Shown here: piece by piece, positions 26,495-35,764 of the stretch
How positions within the stretch are numbered: the stretch's first letter is position 1
Layout: each line of letters starts with the position of its first letter
Origin: Mesorhizobium sp.
GTDB lineage: Bacteria; Pseudomonadota; Alphaproteobacteria; Rhizobiales; Rhizobiaceae
Length of the DNA stretch: 64,000 nt
Direction of reading: 5' to 3'
Assembly: GCA_004020545.1 (NCBI GenBank)
Contig: SAQE01000027.1
Location: forward strand, 1-64,000
Made by a program: the position numbers and the translations under genes
The notes under the pieces: model-generated
Database searches by the model: none
The model's input: only the letters and a program-made list of their open reading frames with translations
What the model was told of the DNA's origin: nothing

Positions 26495-27770
26495 GAATGA
26501 GTTCTCCAGCTAGGAGCTGTTGCAGCAGGGGTGGCTATATCGCCGGGGATCAAAGCCGCTAGACCTTCCGGCGGCGGCCAGTCGGCCTCAGTCGAGGCCT
26601 CGGCGCCCACGCATCCGAGGCCTCATCGGAGGGCCGACGGACACAACCGTCGACAATGCGGGAGAGTTCTCGGCGCGGTCGCATCGATCGCATCCGTCGA
26701 AGTGCGGCCTGTTCACTGCGAACCAAGCAAGCCGAACGCGGTGTCCTCGATCGAGGCCTTGATGGGGGGATGATCGACGATCTCTATATTGCTTTGAAGC
26801 AGGAAGTTCCGTCGCCATATGCGGTTATCCTGGCAGCCAGAATTGAGCGGTCGTCGCAAGCACCAAGGCGGTCGCAATGAGTGCAACGAGGCGGAAGTCT
26901 GATCGATGGCTGCGGTTCGATGGCCGCGCGATCGACAGAATTGAGGTGATGAGTTATCCCTTTTGAAGCCGTTGCTCCCAATTCTGGGATAAGGTAATTG
27001 CAGGCGGTCCCAGCAACGTCGGGCGGCCTTTTTGGTGATTGAATTCATGGGACGACACTCTCGGTCCGTGACGCGTCTGCGAATGACTGCGCAAGTACCG
27101 TGCCATCAACGACAAATCTGGCTCTGCTGAGCGGGTGGTGGAGGCACGAGCGTGGGCTATCCCAAGAGCTTGCCGCAAGGTTGTTCGAAGTTGAGGTGCC
27201 GGATAGGCCGCAAATATGTCGGGCGGCCTGGGGTTCGCCAACACGAAGATGCGCAAGTTCAAAAGGACGAGCTGAACCCTTGCCGATATCCGTCCGAGGC
27301 TGATCTGGAGAAGGTCAAGAACTGCGTCTTGAAGGCTTTCCGCCGCACCGGCAAATGCGAAGCCAAGGTGCTGGGCAAGATGGACAGGGCCACACAACCC
27401 CTCGACTGGACGCTCATTAACGGCATCGGTGTGGCTCTGGTAGCTGGCGAGAAAACGCCGTGCTGAAAGACGAAAGCTCGTGTGGCCGGCTCTGAAGGAG
27501 GGCCAATGAGGCAGGCGAGGAGAGGCTATAGCCCATTCTTGTAGACTGACCTTGTCCCACGGAGGCGGCTAACCACCCCGCCAGACATCATCGAGGGGAG
27601 CGCCACTAGGCTCACGAACAAGTGTTGGTCATTTCCACCTGGGTGACCTCGGCCAAGTCACCAAACCGCTTAGCGCAACCTTTCGAACTGGATGCTCCCC
27701 GGGCACATGATCGGCTAGCGATCCCACCAATTGAGTTGCTCCAAGTCGGTGTCTAGCTTTCTACATTCTG
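26495..27770. other. 1.3-kb stretch with no intact gene recognised
   Basis: Frames in this stretch are short and mutually overlapping. One minus-strand frame near 26880-26790 ends in a hydrophobic stretch (LVALIATALVLATTAQFWLP) that could be a membrane-protein remnant. A plus-strand frame at 27152-27466 (KDELNPCRYPSEADLEKVKN) has protein-like composition but matches nothing I know. Probably decayed genes. Confidence 0.4.
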
Positions 27771-27885
27771 TGTCCGACGCTGGACAAGAATGTTGCAATC
27801 CCGACCAGTAAGTCAGCACAGGCGCCACCTGTTGCCCAGCAAACGGCAAGGATTATCGAAAGACGAATTCGGCACGGAGCTTGCA
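27771..27885 (+). promoter_or_regulatory. Predicted NifA/sigma54 promoter of the P450 operon
   Basis: TGTCCGACGCTGGACA at 27771-27786 is an exact TGT-N10-ACA NifA site. CGGCACGGAGCTTGCA at 27870-27885 is a good -24/-12 element (GG-N10-GC, perfect TTGCA). The 84-base spacing agrees with nifH, fixA and nifB here. Transcription would start near 27896, almost at the first ATG of the P450 gene, implying a leaderless message or a later start codon. Confidence 0.65.
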
Positions 27886-27896
27886 CCAACGATTGC

Positions 27897-29162
27897 ATGC
27901 AAATGCCGACAGCATCTCATGAACGGTCTCTCGATTCTGGCGCGGTTAAATCGCGGCCGGTTCCAGATCATGTCCCGCCCGAAATGGTGAGGGACTTCAG
28001 CCTGTTTACGTCGCCCGGCATGTTGCCGACGGCCAACGGGGATCCGCATGCAGCGGTTGCTTGCGTTCATGCCGGGCCTCCGATCTTTTATTCAACCAGC
28101 AACACGCGCGACGGTCGGGGTACCTGGGTCATCACTCGCGCGAGCGACCAGCGCCGGGTGCTGCAGGACACCGAAACGTTTTCCAGCCATCGCAGCATCT
28201 TCGCCTCTGTGCTCGGCGAGAGCTGGCCGATGATCCCGCTTGAGCTCGATCCGCCATTCCACGGTGTTTTTCGCTCACTGCTCAATCCGCTGCTTTCGCC
28301 AAAGCGGGTAATGGCATTGGAGCCGGCTGTCCGGGAACGAGCGATCAAGCTGATCGACAGGATCGCCGCATCAGGCACGAGCTGCGACATCATGAAGGAT
28401 TTTGCAGTTCCGTTCGCGGTCAATATCTTCCTTCGCTTTATTGGGCTTTCGGACGACGGACTAGAAACATTTGTCGGCTGGGCTAGAGATCTGCTCCACG
28501 GCGATAAGGAGCAACGACCACCCGCAGCCCGGACGATCGTGGCCTTCATCGACGAACTTGCCACCGAGCGCCGCAAGGAGCCGGTCGATGATTTCATGAC
28601 CTTCATCGTGAAGGCAAAGGTCGAGGGCCGTCTGCTCAGTGACGAAGAAGTCCGTGGCATCGGCGTGCTTGTGTTCGTCGCGGGGCTCGACACGGTCTCA
28701 GCAGCCATATGCTTCGACTTGGCCCATCTCGCGCGCAACCCCAAAGATCAGGAATTGCTACGAAGCGAACCGGACCGGATTGCCGTCGCCGCGGAAGAAT
28801 TGCTGCGCGCCTATTCGACCATTCAGATGATCCGAGTGGCAACGAAGGATGTCGACTTCAAAGGCGCGCCGATCCGCAAGGGAGACTATGTTTCCTGTGC
28901 CACGATGATTGCCAATCGTGACCCGGCGGAATTCGAATACCCGAATGAGATCGATCTGGCGCGCGAGGACAACCGGCACGCTGCCTTTGGCTATGGTCCC
29001 CATCGTTGTCTTGGCTCACACCTTGCCCGGCGGGAGATTGTCATTGGCCTGGAGGAGTGGCTGGCGCGCATCCCAGCCTTTCGGATCAAGACAGGGACTG
29101 AACCCATCACCTTCGGCGGCCATGTGTTCGGGATCGAGAATCTGATCCTGGACTGGTCCTGA
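27897..29162 (+). CDS. Cytochrome P450, CYP127A-like
   Basis: Up to 421 residues. Heme-cysteine loop [18 protein letters not shown]-helix oxygen motif [12 protein letters not shown] and ExxR in AEELLRAYS are all intact, so it should be active. It resembles the CYP127A group known from rhizobial symbiotic DNA (for example in NGR234); subfamily naming is from memory. It would hydroxylate an unknown small molecule using the ferredoxin encoded 30 bases downstream. Start uncertain: ATGs at 27897 and 27903 lie at the predicted transcription start; the N-terminal [13 protein letters not shown] looks P450-like, favouring an early start over the ATG at 27984. Confidence 0.92.
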   Translation: MQMPTASHERSLDSGAVKSRPVPDHVPPEMVRDFSLFTSPGMLPTANGDPHAAVACVHAGPPIFYSTSNTRDGRGTWVITRASDQRRVLQDTETFSSHRSIFASVLGESWPMIPLELDPPFHGVFRSLLNPLLSPKRVMALEPAVRERAIKLIDRIAASGTSCDIMKDFAVPFAVNIFLRFIGLSDDGLETFVGWARDLLHGDKEQRPPAARTIVAFIDELATERRKEPVDDFMTFIVKAKVEGRLLSDEEVRGIGVLVFVAGLDTVSAAICFDLAHLARNPKDQELLRSEPDRIAVAAEELLRAYSTIQMIRVATKDVDFKGAPIRKGDYVSCATMIANRDPAEFEYPNEIDLAREDNRHAAFGYGPHRCLGSHLARREIVIGLEEWLARIPAFRIKTGTEPITFGGHVFGIENLILDWS

Positions 29163-29191
29163 AGTTTCCGCCAACGACATTGGAGTTCGCT

Positions 29192-30040
29192 ATGCGTGTC
29201 ATCGTACACAAAGCCAGATGCCAGGGTCATGCGCGCTGCTTGGCGCGGGCGCCGAGAGTCTTCAAGCTTGATGACGACGGCTACATCTTGCCCGGTGATA
29301 TTGATGTTGCCGATGGGGAGCAACTGCTTGCCTCACAAGGGGTAAGAGCCTGCCCCGAACAAGCTCTGGAAGTTGACGAGCCCCCCGCTAACTCAATTGT
29401 AGAGAGAGACACACGCAAAGTGCAGACTGGCGTCGGGAAGGACAAAACAATCATACAATTCGCGACAGAACCTGTCGACCACGCGAAAATTACCGAACTG
29501 CGTGACCGAGAGGCGATCCGCAACTGCCTGTATCGGTACTGCCGCGGGATTGACCGCGCCGATGAGGCGGCGCTGCGTAGCGCATACTGGCCCGAAGCGT
29601 ATGACAGGCACGGTCCCTATTGCGGACCGGCAGAGGACTTCATCCAATTTGCTCTCGGTCTGCCGGGGCAGCGTAACATCCATCAAATCACGAACAGCCT
29701 GATCGACTTCATCAGTTCAGCAGAGGCCGCGGTCGAGAGCTATTTCACCGCGCTGCAACGCGGACCGGATACAGACCAAGAAATACGTCAGACGCTGCTT
29801 TGCGGCCGTTACTGCGATCTGTTTCAGAAGAGGCAGGACGAGTGGCGAATTGCGGAACGGACAGTCGTCTACGATTGGGTTGAGGAGCAAATCCCGCCAG
29901 CGATTCTTGAGGCAGATAGGTTCGGCCGGCGACAGCCGATTGGAGCACCACATCCAGACGATCCCATCTACCAGCTGCTCAAGCGTCACATCCCCACCGA
30001 CCAAGATGGCGTCGAGGGTCCCCAACTGGGAGCTGCATAA
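29192..30040 (+). CDS. Ferredoxin fused to a SnoaL/NTF2-like domain
   Basis: 282 residues from the ATG at 29192. Residues 1-70 are a P450-type [3Fe-4S] ferredoxin: CQGHARC, then ACPEQAL as the third ligand region. After a linker, residues ~100-260 form a SnoaL_4/NTF2-like domain ([54 protein letters not shown]), a fold used in polyketide cyclases, steroid isomerases and ring-hydroxylating dioxygenase beta subunits. The fusion joins the P450 redox partner to a likely substrate-acting domain. Confidence 0.85.
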   Translation: MRVIVHKARCQGHARCLARAPRVFKLDDDGYILPGDIDVADGEQLLASQGVRACPEQALEVDEPPANSIVERDTRKVQTGVGKDKTIIQFATEPVDHAKITELRDREAIRNCLYRYCRGIDRADEAALRSAYWPEAYDRHGPYCGPAEDFIQFALGLPGQRNIHQITNSLIDFISSAEAAVESYFTALQRGPDTDQEIRQTLLCGRYCDLFQKRQDEWRIAERTVVYDWVEEQIPPAILEADRFGRRQPIGAPHPDDPIYQLLKRHIPTDQDGVEGPQLGAA

Positions 30041-30188
30041 GTGGGTAGAAATGGAGGATGAGCGCCTTGCGGGATTGAGATCTGTGTGGGGCCGCAACTG
30101 GCGGTCACTGCAACGATTTGGCTCGACCCTTCATTCCGCCCAAGGTCGATGGGCTGAGATCACAAGCGGTCATCGTGGAGAAGCTCTC

Positions 30189-31790
30189 GTGAAACTGGCA
30201 GCACGCACCGTAATCATCACAGGCGCCGCGGGCGGGATCGGCCGTGCCCTGGTCGATATCCTTGCCGCGGACGGAGACACTGTAGTTGCGGTGGACCTTC
30301 CGGGCAGTGGTGTGGTTGAACTGGCTCGGGATCTCGGGTCGCCGCACGTCGGTCTGGAGTGCGATGTGTCGCGAGAGAAGGACATGCTCTCACTTTTCGG
30401 CCAGGTCGAAGCACGGTTCGCGCAAATCGATGTCCTCATCAACAATGCGGCGGTTGGACCCACGATGGATAGGATCATCGACACCGCTGTCGATACCTTC
30501 CGACGCGGCGTGACAGTGAACCTTATTGGGCCATTCGTTATGGCCCGGGAAGCGGCGCGGCGCATGAGGCCGGGCGGTGCGATCGTCAATGTGGCTTCGA
30601 TGGCGGGCGTGGTCGGCAATCCCAGGCGCAACGCCTACGCAGCCTCGAAAGCTGGCGTGATCTCGTTGACAAAGTCCCTTGCGTGCGAGTGGGCTATGCG
30701 AGGAATCCGCGTCACGGCGGTGGCGCCGGGCTCCGTCCGCACCCCAATGGTCACAGAACTGGCACGCGCTGGCAAAATGGACCTCGCGGCGATACGCCGC
30801 CGCGTGCCGATGGGGCGCTTGGCTCGCCCCGACGAGATCGCCAGGGTCGTGCGTTTTCTGAGCAGCACGCAGGCGCGCTACATCACCGGCTCGGTGCTGG
30901 CAGTCGACGGAGGCTGGATGTCATTCAACCAGCCGGGGGATGCTCACCCGCCGGTGGATAGTGCGCTCCAAGCCGAGCTCTCCTGTCCGGCCGAATGCAC
31001 AGATGCGCGAATCGTGCTCGTCACCGGTGGCGCAAAAAGCATTGGCGCGGCCGTCGCTCGCCGCTTTGCCGCGAACGGCGACACCGTCGTGATTGCTGAT
31101 AAAGATGGCACTGCAGCGGCAGAGCTGGCTACATCGCTCCCCGGCAAGCATCTGGCGAAATCGCTGGACGTGGCCGTCGAGAGCGATGTGGTGTCGATGT
31201 TCGAAGAGCTGAGGCGACGCTTCGGGTATATCGATGTTCTGGTCAATAGTGCTGATACCGCCGACAGGATTGTGCCTGCGATCGAGCAACTGTCGAAACA
31301 GCTCGAACACGTCCTGGATGTCAACCTTACCGGCGCCTTCACCTGCGCGCGCGAAGCGATCAAGGCTATGCGCCCGGGCGGCGTGATCCTCAATCTCGGG
31401 TCGATCGACAGCTTTCTGCCGTTCGCGCCGCGCCATGCCTACGGCGCCTCCAAGGCGGGGATGGATATGCTGACCCGTTGCATGGCGGCCGAACTCGGCC
31501 CGGTCGGAATTCGGACAGCCACCGTCGCTCCTGGCCACATCCGCACGCCCGCACTTGCTCAGTTGGCCAAAGCCGGCCGCATCGACCTGGCAGCAATCGG
31601 ACGACGCATCCCCATGGGCAGGATGGGACGGCCAGAAGACGTCGCAGATGCATCGTTCTTCCTTGCTTCGTCTGACGCCTCATACATCAACGGCTCGATC
31701 CTCTACGTGGACGGCGGCTGGACCTCGTTCGGTGATGCGGGAAACGCCAGCGAACTCTATGACGAATGTTTTGCGGAGGCCGCAGGTTAA
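30189..31790 (+). CDS. Tandem short-chain dehydrogenase/reductase (two SDR domains)
   Basis: 533 residues from the GTG at 30189, chosen because GGAGAAG precedes it; an ATG further up overlaps the ferredoxin gene. Domain 1 (5-245): VIITGAAGGIGRAL, LINNAAVG, VASMAG, YAASKAG. Domain 2 (275-520): VLVTGGAKSIGAAV, LVNSADTAD, LGSIDSF, YGASKAG. Both keep TGxxxGxG-type NAD(P) binding and the YxxxK catalytic pair. A similar duplicated SDR, y4lA, is known next to a P450 in NGR234. Likely oxidises or reduces the P450 product. Confidence 0.9.
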   Translation: MKLAARTVIITGAAGGIGRALVDILAADGDTVVAVDLPGSGVVELARDLGSPHVGLECDVSREKDMLSLFGQVEARFAQIDVLINNAAVGPTMDRIIDTAVDTFRRGVTVNLIGPFVMAREAARRMRPGGAIVNVASMAGVVGNPRRNAYAASKAGVISLTKSLACEWAMRGIRVTAVAPGSVRTPMVTELARAGKMDLAAIRRRVPMGRLARPDEIARVVRFLSSTQARYITGSVLAVDGGWMSFNQPGDAHPPVDSALQAELSCPAECTDARIVLVTGGAKSIGAAVARRFAANGDTVVIADKDGTAAAELATSLPGKHLAKSLDVAVESDVVSMFEELRRRFGYIDVLVNSADTADRIVPAIEQLSKQLEHVLDVNLTGAFTCAREAIKAMRPGGVILNLGSIDSFLPFAPRHAYGASKAGMDMLTRCMAAELGPVGIRTATVAPGHIRTPALAQLAKAGRIDLAAIGRRIPMGRMGRPEDVADASFFLASSDASYINGSILYVDGGWTSFGDAGNASELYDECFAEAAG

Positions 31791-31928
31791 TTGCCAGGCA
31801 TTCGCAGGGCGACCGGCCGAGCATTATGAAGCCTCGGCTCCACGACGCACCCGAGGTGCTTGAGATCCAAGCATGCGCATGCCGAGCACATTCCCGGTCG
31901 GCTGACGTGTCTATAACGAGGAGAAATC

Positions 31929-32981
31929 ATGGAATTTGCCACTTTCATTCTGGCCGCCCAGCGTGGCTATCACCAATCCTCAGAAAGCGTCATCCGCAAC
32001 TCCATCGAACAGGCCGTCGCTTCGGAGCAGGCTGGGTTCAACACCGCGTGGTTTGCTGAGCACCACTTCAACAATTACAGCCTCATACCATCCCCGCTGA
32101 TGATGGTGGCGCACTGCGCCGGCTTGACAAGCACGATTCGCCTGGGCACTGCCGTCTGCGTGCTGCCGCTTTACCAACCGCAGCGCCTGCTGTCCGAGAT
32201 CGGCTTCGCCGACATCGTTGCGAACGGCCGTCTCGAGCTCGGCGTAGGCTTGGGATACCAGCAGTTCGAGTTCGAACGGTTCGGCGTGGACATCGATGAG
32301 GCGCCGGCCGTCTTTTCGGAATACCTGGACATCATTCTCAAGGGCCTCAACCAAAACGTCTTCGAACACGACGGCCAGTATGAGAAGATCCCCCCAACAG
32401 CGATTTCGGTCCGCACAGTCCAGCAGCCGACGCCGCCTATCTGGATCGCTGGCGGAGCCGCACGGATGGCTCGGGCCTACCGCGAGGGGCACAATTTTTT
32501 TGTCACAGCCTTCCACGACGGCTTAGAGACTTTGACCACACTGCGTGAATCAGTCGAGAGGGCGGCGGCATCCGAGGAAAAGAACGTCACCGACGTCAAG
32601 ATATCGCTGCTGCGCTGCTGCTATGCCAGCCACGACGAGTTGGAGATCAACAGCTATCTCGACAATGCCCGCTTCCAGCGCCGGCTTTCTGAAGCCCTGC
32701 ATCAGCGCCGCCAACAGAGCCACGATGGCTACCTGCTGCAGGAGACACCGACCCAGCAGGATCTGTCCTTCGAGACCATGCGCAAAAATTTGCCGATTGG
32801 CAGCGTAAATCGCGTGATTGATCGCCTGCTGGAAGAGATCGATATCTTGAAACCGGACCAGATCGCAGTTCAGACTCAATTGGGCGACTTCGACCAAAAG
32901 ACGATGCTGCGCCAGATCGAGCTCTGGGGCGACAAGATCATCCCTGCGGTCAACAAGGCGCTTTGTCATGCCGGAAGCTGA
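31929..32981 (+). CDS. Luciferase-like (LLM) flavin-dependent monooxygenase
   Basis: 350 residues, starting after AACGAGGAGAAATC. Bacterial luciferase fold: NTAWFAEHHFNNYSL near 38-52, RLGTAVCVLPLYQPQRL, GRLELGVGLGYQQFEFERFG, and PPIWIAGGAARMARAYREGH. The family uses FMNH2 and O2 from a separate reductase. Last catalytic gene of the P450 operon, 138 bases after the SDR and 14 before nifQ. Confidence 0.88.
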   Translation: MEFATFILAAQRGYHQSSESVIRNSIEQAVASEQAGFNTAWFAEHHFNNYSLIPSPLMMVAHCAGLTSTIRLGTAVCVLPLYQPQRLLSEIGFADIVANGRLELGVGLGYQQFEFERFGVDIDEAPAVFSEYLDIILKGLNQNVFEHDGQYEKIPPTAISVRTVQQPTPPIWIAGGAARMARAYREGHNFFVTAFHDGLETLTTLRESVERAAASEEKNVTDVKISLLRCCYASHDELEINSYLDNARFQRRLSEALHQRRQQSHDGYLLQETPTQQDLSFETMRKNLPIGSVNRVIDRLLEEIDILKPDQIAVQTQLGDFDQKTMLRQIELWGDKIIPAVNKALCHAGS

Positions 32982-32995
32982 AGCCGGCCGTTACG

Positions 32996-33595
32996 ATGAT
33001 GGCTGCCTATCCACGCGCGCAATGGCGTGGGTCCGAGCTAGGGAGGAGCTTCGATCAGCATGTGCTGCCCTGCGTGCTTTCGCGTTCGCTTGAGGAGGTC
33101 CAGGCGGGCGAGGTGTTGGCGACGGAGGGGACAGGCCTTTCGTCTGTCGAATTGCGTGATGTCTTGGCCGCAACTTTCCCGTCTACCTCCAGCAGCGTAT
33201 TCGCTTTGGAGGAGTTGAGCGAGCCCGAGCCGGAACTGGAAGAGGAGCTGCTGCGCCGGCTGCTGCTAGCGCATGCTGCGCCGGGCGACCCGGCGAGCGC
33301 CCGCTTGGCCAAGATCATCGCCCGGCGTGCGATGCGCACGGACCATCTTTGGCGGGATCTTGGCCTCTCAAATCGCGCTGAGCTCAGCCGCCTGCTTGCC
33401 AGACATTTTCCCGCGCTGGCGGCAGGCAACACAGAAAACATGAAATGGAAAAAGTACTTTTACCGCAAGCTGTGTGAGGCCGAAGGCTTTTCGTCATGCA
33501 CTGCACCCAGTTGTCGGGAATGCCATGACTTCGAAAGCTGCTTCGGCCCGGAGGAAGTTGAGAGTCGCCTCTCGCCGACCAGGAATGCCGGTTAG
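32996..33595 (+). CDS. nifQ: NifQ, molybdenum delivery protein
   Basis: 199 residues from the ATG at 32996; a TTG at 32963 is a longer alternative overlapping the monooxygenase gene. The NifQ signature is complete: MKWKKYFYRKLCEAEGF, then C-x4-C-x2-C-x5-C in CTAPSCRECHDFESCFG. NifQ carries a Mo-Fe-S cluster that donates Mo for FeMo-co. It appears cotranscribed with the P450 operon, and its TAG overlaps the convergent rpoN stop. Confidence 0.93.
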   Translation: MMAAYPRAQWRGSELGRSFDQHVLPCVLSRSLEEVQAGEVLATEGTGLSSVELRDVLAATFPSTSSSVFALEELSEPEPELEEELLRRLLLAHAAPGDPASARLAKIIARRAMRTDHLWRDLGLSNRAELSRLLARHFPALAAGNTENMKWKKYFYRKLCEAEGFSSCTAPSCRECHDFESCFGPEEVESRLSPTRNAG

Positions 33596-35025
33596 TCACT
33601 TCGCTTGATCGCAGCTGCGGACAACCGCTTATCACGGCGCCGTAGTATGGAGGAAGGGATGTTCATCGCCTCGCGATATTTGGTGACGGTACGGCGAGCG
33701 ACATTGATGCCGGTCTGCTTGAGCTGAGCAACGATGTCTTCGTCGGAAAGTACCTTGTCGAGCGATTCTTCGGCGATGATTGCCTTGATCCGATGGCGGA
33801 CAGATTTGGCGGAGTGCGCGTCGCCGCCCTCGCAGGATGCGATTGTCGCTGTGAAAAAATACTTCAGCTCGAACACCCCGCGCGGAGTTAACATGTACCT
33901 GTTCGAAGCCACCCGGCTTACCGTCGACTGGTGCATTTTGATCCCGTCAGCGACATTTTTGAGACAGAGAGGCCGCAGATGGGCGACGCCGTGTGTAAAA
34001 AAGGCATCCTGCTGGCGCACGATTTCGGTCGCAACCTTAAGGATCGTCTTAGCGCGCTGCTCGAGACAGCTGATCAGCCAGTTCCCTTTTTCCTGGCAAT
34101 GGTCGAGAAACGCTTTGCCTTCCGGATTTTGATTGGTCAGCTGCGAGATTTCGGCGACATAGGTGTGGTTGATCAACACTTTGGGCAGCGTGGCCGGATC
34201 AAGCTCCACCCGCCATCCACCTTCGGACTTGGGCATTACCCAGACGTCCGGTACGATGGTTTCCGGCGTCCCGGACTGGAACCGGTCTCCAGGCTTGGGA
34301 TCGAGCGCGCGGATTTCGTTCCTCATGTCGAGGAGATCCTCCTCGTCGACTCCGCAACGCTGCTTCAATCCCTGAAAATCCCCCCGTGCAAGCATCTCGA
34401 GATTGGCGACCAAAGCTGCCATAGCCGGGTCGAACCGGTCTTGCTGGCGCAGCTGAATCTCCAGGCATTCGCTGAGAGTTCGCGCAAAAATCCCCGGCGG
34501 ATCAAATTGCTGCAAGATTCCGATGACCCGTTCCACATCAGCTTGCCGAACGTTTAACCTCCCGGCCAGATCGAAAAGGTTTACCTGAAGATAGCCAGTG
34601 TCCTCCAGATGGGCGGCGAGCTGTCCGGCAATCAGCCGCTCCTGCGGGGTGAACGGGGTGAGGGCGACCTGGCGGGCGACATGGTCGTGCAATGTTTCGG
34701 TGTGGGCGGTAAACTCCTCGACGGCAGGTCGATCGTTGCCGCTACTGCGTTGCGACTTCCATTGCCCGCGCCCGCCAGACGGCCCGCCAATGGGCGATTC
34801 GCCGATTTCGCTTCTGCTTTGACTGCTCCGCTGATCCACCCCTGACAGCGGCGAAACGTCGTCAAACGGGTCAGGCTTCAAAACGGGGTTCTTCTCGAGT
34901 GCCTGCTCCACGAGCTGATGGAGTTCAGTATGCGTCAATCGCAGCAAGCGAATAGCTTCAATGGCTTGAGGCGATAAGACCATACGTTGCTTCTGGCGTT
35001 GAAGCAGGCTTGCTGAGAGATGCAT
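33592..35025 (-). CDS. rpoN2: RpoN, RNA polymerase sigma54 (symbiotic copy)
   Basis: 477 residues. N-terminal activator region: LQRQKQRMVLSPQAIEAIRLLRLTH; acidic region II near 50-100; C-terminal RpoN box ARRTVTKYRE. It directs RNA polymerase to -24/-12 promoters and needs NifA to open them. It follows prxS by 69 bases, an arrangement known as prxS-rpoN2 in Rhizobium etli, where it is expressed in bacteroids. Its stop overlaps nifQ's stop by four bases on the opposite strand. Confidence 0.96.
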   Translation of the reverse strand: MHLSASLLQRQKQRMVLSPQAIEAIRLLRLTHTELHQLVEQALEKNPVLKPDPFDDVSPLSGVDQRSSQSRSEIGESPIGGPSGGRGQWKSQRSSGNDRPAVEEFTAHTETLHDHVARQVALTPFTPQERLIAGQLAAHLEDTGYLQVNLFDLAGRLNVRQADVERVIGILQQFDPPGIFARTLSECLEIQLRQQDRFDPAMAALVANLEMLARGDFQGLKQRCGVDEEDLLDMRNEIRALDPKPGDRFQSGTPETIVPDVWVMPKSEGGWRVELDPATLPKVLINHTYVAEISQLTNQNPEGKAFLDHCQEKGNWLISCLEQRAKTILKVATEIVRQQDAFFTHGVAHLRPLCLKNVADGIKMHQSTVSRVASNRYMLTPRGVFELKYFFTATIASCEGGDAHSAKSVRHRIKAIIAEESLDKVLSDEDIVAQLKQTGINVARRTVTKYREAMNIPSSILRRRDKRLSAAAIKRSD

Positions 35026-35094
35026 GTTGAACCGGTAATCTGCCGAGGAGGCTCTAGTGTGTGCTGGGGTTGTGTGAGACTTGCCACTTCTGGG

Positions 35095-35628
35095 TCATGC
35101 CGCCGCCTTCAGTTTGTCGAGAACGTTTTGCGGGGATGAAACGCCATAGGGGTCCGTCTCGCAGTTGTCACAGAAGCCTTCCTCCTCGAACCACTGCTCC
35201 ACCACGCCATCGTCGATCAGAGCGGCGTATCGCCAGGAGCGCATGCCAAAGCCCAGATTGTCCTTCGCGACCAGCATGCCCATCTTGCGCGTGAACTCGC
35301 CCGACCCGTCTGGGATCAGCTCGATCTTCTGCAGCCCCAAGGACTTTCCCCACGCATTCATGACGAAAGCATCGTTGACTGAGACGCAGTAGATCGCGTC
35401 AATTCGCAGTTCCAGAAATTGATCATAGAGTTTTTCGAAATCGGGCAGTTGGAAGGTCGAGCAGGTCGGGGTGAAGGCGCCAGGCAGCGAGAACAGGATA
35501 ACGCGCTTGCCCCCGAAATAATCGTCGGAGGTCTTGTTCTCCCACCGATAAGGATTTGGCCCCCCGATCGACTCATCGCGAACACGCGTGCGAAAGGTCA
35601 CGAGAGGAACGTTCTTTCTATCGGTCAT
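35095..35628 (-). CDS. prxS: PrxS, Prx5-type peroxiredoxin
   Basis: 177 residues. Peroxidatic cysteine in SLPGAFTPTCSTFQLPDF near 50; resolving candidate CDNC in EEEGFCDNCETDPYG near 150. It reduces peroxides with thiol donors. First gene of prxS-rpoN2, giving peroxide protection in nodules. A possible -24/-12 element lies at 35749-35764 on the minus strand. Confidence 0.92.
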   Translation of the reverse strand: MTDRKNVPLVTFRTRVRDESIGGPNPYRWENKTSDDYFGGKRVILFSLPGAFTPTCSTFQLPDFEKLYDQFLELRIDAIYCVSVNDAFVMNAWGKSLGLQKIELIPDGSGEFTRKMGMLVAKDNLGFGMRSWRYAALIDDGVVEQWFEEEGFCDNCETDPYGVSSPQNVLDKLKAAA

Positions 35629-35748
35629 TGATTTGCTCCCAGGCCAAAGTGGTACGGTGCATTTTTCGGTTAAACTGAAGCGGCATCGACTTCGGTGGAC
35701 AGTTCCGGCAGCCTTTCGCCCTGGCGTGGTTGCCTCGGACCAGTCTTG

Positions 35749-35764
35749 TGCAAGACCGCCCCCG
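35749..35764 (-). promoter_or_regulatory. Candidate sigma54 promoter for prxS-rpoN2
   Basis: Minus strand reads CGGGGGCGGTCTTGCA: GG-N10-GC spacing and an ideal TTGCA -12, but a poor -24. It lies 120 bases upstream of prxS. No TGT-N10-ACA was found nearby. In R. etli this operon autoregulates through NifA, which would need a site like this. Confidence 0.3.

Noticed and set aside
27782-27797. Second sigma54 promoter (TGGACA...TTGCA) upstream of the P450 gene
   Set aside because: GG and GC are 11 bases apart; sigma54 is strict about 10. The element at 27870-27885 fits better.
29850-30188. N-terminal extension of the tandem SDR from upstream ATGs
   Set aside because: It overlaps the ferredoxin gene, has no SDR homology, and the GTG at 30189 has a good SD directly before the Rossmann fold.
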